Source: Dinoroseobacter sp039192165
Lineage (GTDB): Bacteria; Pseudomonadota; Alphaproteobacteria; Rhodobacterales; Rhodobacteraceae
Reading direction: 5' to 3'
Assembly: GCA_039192165.1 (NCBI GenBank)
Contig: JBCCXD010000003.1
Location: forward strand, 124,001-188,000
Length of the DNA stretch: 64,000 bases
Part shown: positions 60,548 through 64,000 of the stretch, piece by piece
Numbering within the stretch: the stretch's first letter is position 1
Layout: each line of letters begins with the position of its first letter
Program-made: the position numbers and the translations under genes
The notes under the pieces: generated by a model
Seen by the model: only the letters and a program-made list of their open reading frames with translations
The model's database searches: none
What the model was told of the DNA's origin: nothing

Positions 60548-61849
60548 ATGACGATCTCCTCTTCCCTATATGCAGGTGTGGCCGGACTGAATGCGAACGC
60601 CACCCGTCTCGCGACCATCTCCGACAACATCGCGAACTCGTCCACCTATGGATACAAGCGGGCAGAGGCGGAATTTCAATCTTTGGTTCTTTCTGGGAAC
60701 GGCGGTGCTTATTCCGCTGGCGGCGTTACTGTAAATACATCGCGCGCAATTGATGAGCGCGGCCCCCTTATCACCACGAGCAGCCCGACCGATCTTGCGG
60801 TTGCAGGGGGCGGAATGCTCCCCGTCACGGGCGAAGCCACGCTGGCGTCAAATGTCGGGAACTACCCCTTGAGTCTTGTGACGACCGGATCTTTTGAGCC
60901 AAACGCGGATGGTGTTCTGGCGACGAATTCAGGTTTGGTTCTGATGGGCTGGCCTGCGGGTACTGACGGCTCCGTTCCAAGCTATCCCCGGGATTCTGTT
61001 CAGGGCCTTGAACCTGTGACTATTAACTACAACGAGTTTTTTGCGGATCCCACGACAGCAATTGATCTTGCGCTAAATTTGCCCGCGTCGGAGACGGCTG
61101 CCGGGGCAAGCGGCGATCCGATCCAGATGTCTGTTGAGTATTTTGGCAATCTCGGCACGTCAGAGACACTTTCGATCACCTATACTCCTTCGGTTCCGAC
61201 AACCGGCCAGTCCAATACATGGTCTATGACGGTCCGCGACAGCGCCTCTGCCGGAGCGGTGATCGGGGAATATACGTTAGCATTTGATCCTACGCGCGGT
61301 GGCGGTGGAACCCTCGATACTGTCACAACTATTTCGGGGGGGATATATAATCCTGCCACTGGCGTAATCGCTCTGTCTGTCGGAGGTGGTCCGCTCGATC
61401 TTGATATAGGAATGGTCGGCGAGCAGGACGGCTTCACGCAATTGTCCGATACATTTGCGCCCGTGACTATTTCTAAAAATGGCTCTCAGGTGGCCACGCT
61501 TACAGGAGTGGAGGTGGATCCGAACGGTTTTGTCCACGCGCTTTATGATTCCGGTGTATCGCGGGTAATTTACCAGGTTCCGCTTGTGGACGTTCCAAAC
61601 ACGAACGGACTGATTTCCCAGGATAACCAGTCTTATCAGATCTCTCAGGAAAGCGGTCCGTTCTTCTTGTGGGATGCCAGCAGCGGTCCTGTCGGGGAAG
61701 TAGTAAGCTTCGCGTTAGAGGAGTCAGCGACGGATACCGCTGCGGAACTGACGAACCTCATCGTTACCCAGCGCGCCTATTCCTCCAACGCAAAGGTCAT
61801 TCAAACTGTCGATGAGATGCTGCAGGAAACTACTAATATCAAACGCTAA
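60548..61849 (+). CDS. flgE: Flagellar hook protein FlgE
   Basis: 433-residue hook subunit. N-terminal rod-hook motif SSLYAGVAGLNANATRLATI and NSSTYGYKRAE; C-terminal D0 helix ELTNLIVTQRAYSSNAKVI. The middle is variable, as usual. It is exported by the flagellar type III system. Follows motB by 94 bases and precedes flgK. Confidence 0.94.
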   Translation: MTISSSLYAGVAGLNANATRLATISDNIANSSTYGYKRAEAEFQSLVLSGNGGAYSAGGVTVNTSRAIDERGPLITTSSPTDLAVAGGGMLPVTGEATLASNVGNYPLSLVTTGSFEPNADGVLATNSGLVLMGWPAGTDGSVPSYPRDSVQGLEPVTINYNEFFADPTTAIDLALNLPASETAAGASGDPIQMSVEYFGNLGTSETLSITYTPSVPTTGQSNTWSMTVRDSASAGAVIGEYTLAFDPTRGGGGTLDTVTTISGGIYNPATGVIALSVGGGPLDLDIGMVGEQDGFTQLSDTFAPVTISKNGSQVATLTGVEVDPNGFVHALYDSGVSRVIYQVPLVDVPNTNGLISQDNQSYQISQESGPFFLWDASSGPVGEVVSFALEESATDTAAELTNLIVTQRAYSSNAKVIQTVDEMLQETTNIKR

Positions 61850-61871
61850 CTGAAGACAGTCTGTCCTATTC

Positions 61872-63329
61872 ATGACACTCACAGGCTCCCTCTCCAATGC
61901 GTTGTCCGGACTGACCGCAGCATCAAAGGCGGCGCAAGTGGTGTCGTCGAATGTCGCCAACGCCACGACGGAGGGTTACGCCACGCGTGTGCTCAATACG
62001 TCGGCCGCGTCACTGGGAGGCGTGGGCGCCGGCGTCCGCATCGATGGTGTGCAGCGCCAGGTTGACGCTGCAGTTGTTGCGGAGCGACGGGAGGCGGGCG
62101 CCGAAAACGCACATAATGGAGTTGTTGCCGAGTATTATGCCCGCGTTGAAGGTATACTCGGGCTCCCCGCGGATGCGGGGTCTCTCAACGCCGCATTGGT
62201 GCAGTTTGAGACAGCCTTGATCGATGCCGCCAGCCGGCCAGATCAGACCGTTCGCCTCGATGCGGCAGTCGCAGCGGCAGTTAACCTTGCGGACAGACTC
62301 AAGGATGCCGCAGCCGGTGTGCAACAGGAAAGGAGCATGGCCGACCGCGAGATCGGACAGCAGATCGAGACCCTTAACACTGCGCTGCACGCAATTTCAG
62401 AACTCAACAAAGAGATCTCGAAAGCACGTGTGGCCGGGCTCGATGTCCTCTCCCTTTTTGACCAAAGACAGACTCAAATAGACCTCGTCTCGGGCATCGT
62501 GCCAGTAACTGTTTTGCCGCGCGACAATGACCAGATCGCTTTGATTTCGACCGGTGGTGGCGTTTTGCTGGACGGCAGGCCTTCGACGCTTGAGTTTTCG
62601 ACAACGCATGCGATTAGCGCCGATATGACAGTTCAAAGCGGCGGGCTTGCGCAACCGACCCTGAACGGCGAGGCTGTCGATCTGTCTCTGCGCACGAACA
62701 TGCTGCAGGGAGGCTCGTTGCAGGCTCTTTTTGCGGTGCGTGACAGCCTGGCGCCGGAAAATCAGGCAGCGCTCGATGCGATGGCTGCTGAGCTCATTTC
62801 CCGGTTTGAAGACCCTGCCGTTGACGCCAGTCTCGCCGCCGGGGTTCCGGGGCTTTTTACCGATGCGGGCAGTGTCTTTGACCCTCTTAATGAGGTCGGG
62901 CTTGCAAGTCGCCTCTCAGTAAACGCCGGCGTGGACACTGGACAGGGTGGAGAGAGCTGGCGCATCCGGGACGGTGTCGGACAGACCGTGCCGGGCCCGG
63001 TCGGTAATGCGTCACAACTCTTGGGCTTCGTGGATGTTCTGTCGGATAGCCGGGTTCCTGCTTCGGCCAATGCAAGCACGGAGCCGAGGACGGTATTTTC
63101 GCTTCTTTCCGATCTTGTCTCGGACGCCAGTCGCTTGCGTGAACAGGCGGACAACCAGCGTGCAACATCGAACGCAACTTGGGAAGCATGGCGGTCTGTC
63201 GAATTGGAAGGCGGCGTCGATACCGATGCAGAAATTCAAAGGCTCCTCCTGATCGAACAGGCCTACGCAGCGAACGCGAAAGTTATCGAAGCGGTTGAAA
63301 CGATGTTGGATGCTTTGACGAGGATATGA
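61872..63329 (+). CDS. flgK: Flagellar hook-associated protein 1 (FlgK)
   Basis: 485-residue protein that joins hook and filament. The N-terminal SNALSGLTAASKAAQVVSSN and NATTEGYATR plus the C-terminal LLLIEQAYAANAKVIEAVET form the coiled-coil D0 domain. The order flgE-flgK-flgL is typical. The stop is 2 bases before the chosen flgL start. Confidence 0.94.
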   Translation: MTLTGSLSNALSGLTAASKAAQVVSSNVANATTEGYATRVLNTSAASLGGVGAGVRIDGVQRQVDAAVVAERREAGAENAHNGVVAEYYARVEGILGLPADAGSLNAALVQFETALIDAASRPDQTVRLDAAVAAAVNLADRLKDAAAGVQQERSMADREIGQQIETLNTALHAISELNKEISKARVAGLDVLSLFDQRQTQIDLVSGIVPVTVLPRDNDQIALISTGGGVLLDGRPSTLEFSTTHAISADMTVQSGGLAQPTLNGEAVDLSLRTNMLQGGSLQALFAVRDSLAPENQAALDAMAAELISRFEDPAVDASLAAGVPGLFTDAGSVFDPLNEVGLASRLSVNAGVDTGQGGESWRIRDGVGQTVPGPVGNASQLLGFVDVLSDSRVPASANASTEPRTVFSLLSDLVSDASRLREQADNQRATSNATWEAWRSVELEGGVDTDAEIQRLLLIEQAYAANAKVIEAVETMLDALTRI

Positions 63330-63331
63330 CC

Positions 63332-64000
63332 ATGACACCGCTTTCCACCGGAGACTTGGCAACACATTTTTCGACACGCCTTCATATGTCGCGGGTAAAA
63401 ACCGAAGTAGACACTTTGTCCAACGAGCTCGCGTCAGGGCTCAGGGAGGACATCGCGGCCCAGCAGGGAGCCGATTTCTCGCGTATTTCCGCTCTGGAGC
63501 GGTCCATCGAAATCACCGACCGCTACAGTGCCGCCAATGCGGATACGACGCTGTGGCTTGATACGGCGCAAACGTCTCTGGACGCAGTGCAACGCACTGT
63601 CTCACAGTCTGCAGCGCAGTTTATGACTGCGGCAACGGAGGGGTCTCTTTCCAACTTGGAGTCAGCGAGCACGTCCGCTGAACGCGCGCTTTCGTCTGTG
63701 ATGTCAAAGCTTAATACCACGGTCGGCGGAGCCGCGATTTTTGGGGGAACCGAAACCGGGTCGTCGCCGCTCGCTGACAGCGAAACCATGCTTACAGTCC
63801 TGTCATCTGCGCTGGCGGGCGCAACCACCACAAACGATGCACTGGCCGCAATAGACGCGTGGTTTGCTGATCCTGTCGCAGGGTTCTCCGCCGCAATATA
63901 TCGGGGCGGCGCGTCGGATGCCGTTCAGCTGCTCTCTTCGGAAGAAACAACCCTGTCTTTTAATATCCGCGCCAACGATCCTGCTCTTATCGACACAATA
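63332..64000 (+). CDS. flgL: Flagellar hook-associated protein 3 (FlgL), cut by the window end
   Basis: 223 codons are present without a stop. The N-terminus LHMSRVKTEVDTLSNELASG and the following QQGADFSRISALERSIE are typical of FlgL/flagellin coiled coils; IFGGTETGSSPLAD marks the start of the variable domain. The chosen ATG at 63332 has GAGG about 8 bases upstream; an in-frame ATG at 63326 overlaps the flgK stop. Confidence 0.9.
   Translation, partial: MTPLSTGDLATHFSTRLHMSRVKTEVDTLSNELASGLREDIAAQQGADFSRISALERSIEITDRYSAANADTTLWLDTAQTSLDAVQRTVSQSAAQFMTAATEGSLSNLESASTSAERALSSVMSKLNTTVGGAAIFGGTETGSSPLADSETMLTVLSSALAGATTTNDALAAIDAWFADPVAGFSAAIYRGGASDAVQLLSSEETTLSFNIRANDPALIDTI

Overview
The window looks like a chromosomal segment of a marine alphaproteobacterium of the Rhodobacteraceae (Roseobacter group), probably an aerobic anoxygenic phototroph. 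The evidence is the combination of a pucBAC antenna operon with PpsR/CrtJ-type operators, the tsaD / hemD-mic60-hemY arrangement, tripartite TctABC and TRAP uptake systems, a ccmFGHI cluster, an ScsB-type thiol reductase and TamAB. No rRNA, tRNA, CRISPR array, insertion sequence or prophage was seen; almost all of the DNA is coding.

Layout. 1-8443: a carboxylate uptake and catabolism locus. The tctA-tctB-enolase superfamily-HpcH aldolase genes (minus) are divergent from lysR-tctC-dehydrogenase-HpaH-like hydratase-HpaI-like aldolase (plus). 8601-10977: a second LysR gene divergent from a dinucleotide-binding reductase and an SDR. 11135-15748: four exported proteins (amidohydrolase, DUF3299 protein, OprB-like porin, DUF900-type lipoprotein hydrolase). 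15879-19285: the puc operon, with two operator-like boxes 8 bp apart, pucB, pucA, a strong hairpin, pucC, and a translationally coupled 365-residue protein built from about fourteen 15-residue repeats, closed by a terminator. 19302-23024: hemY, mic60 and hemD (minus). 23070-25801: tsaD-gpsA-yciI-EVE. 25851-26519: an unknown exported protein. 26733-30954: ccmFGHI. 30951-35575: ScsB, two DsbA-like proteins, an L,D-transpeptidase and a small unknown ORF. 35896-39584: acyl-CoA synthetase, membrane methyltransferase-like protein, UbiG-like methyltransferase and DUF4149 protein. 39851-45770: TRAP transporter plus an isopropylmalate-dehydrogenase-like enzyme, a Gfo/Idh/MocA oxidoreductase and an ABM monooxygenase. 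45803-53624: phosphatase and an exopolysaccharide locus resembling the exosortase-associated set. 53753-59504: rhomboid, TamB and TamA. 59656-64000: motB, flgE, flgK and flgL (incomplete).

The most interesting part is the puc operon. The last gene encodes an apparently cytoplasmic, basic, aromatic-rich repeat protein whose function I do not recognise. Its ATGA overlap with pucC and shared terminator tie it to light-harvesting complex 2. PucA carries Phe44-Leu45, the pair known from blue-shifted B800-820 (LH3-type) antennae, and has a C-terminal extension of about 60 residues. The operon lies beside mic60, whose alphaproteobacterial homologues help shape intracytoplasmic membranes, and beside tetrapyrrole and heme genes, so antenna, membrane and pigment functions are close neighbours. 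No puf, bch or crt gene lies in the window.
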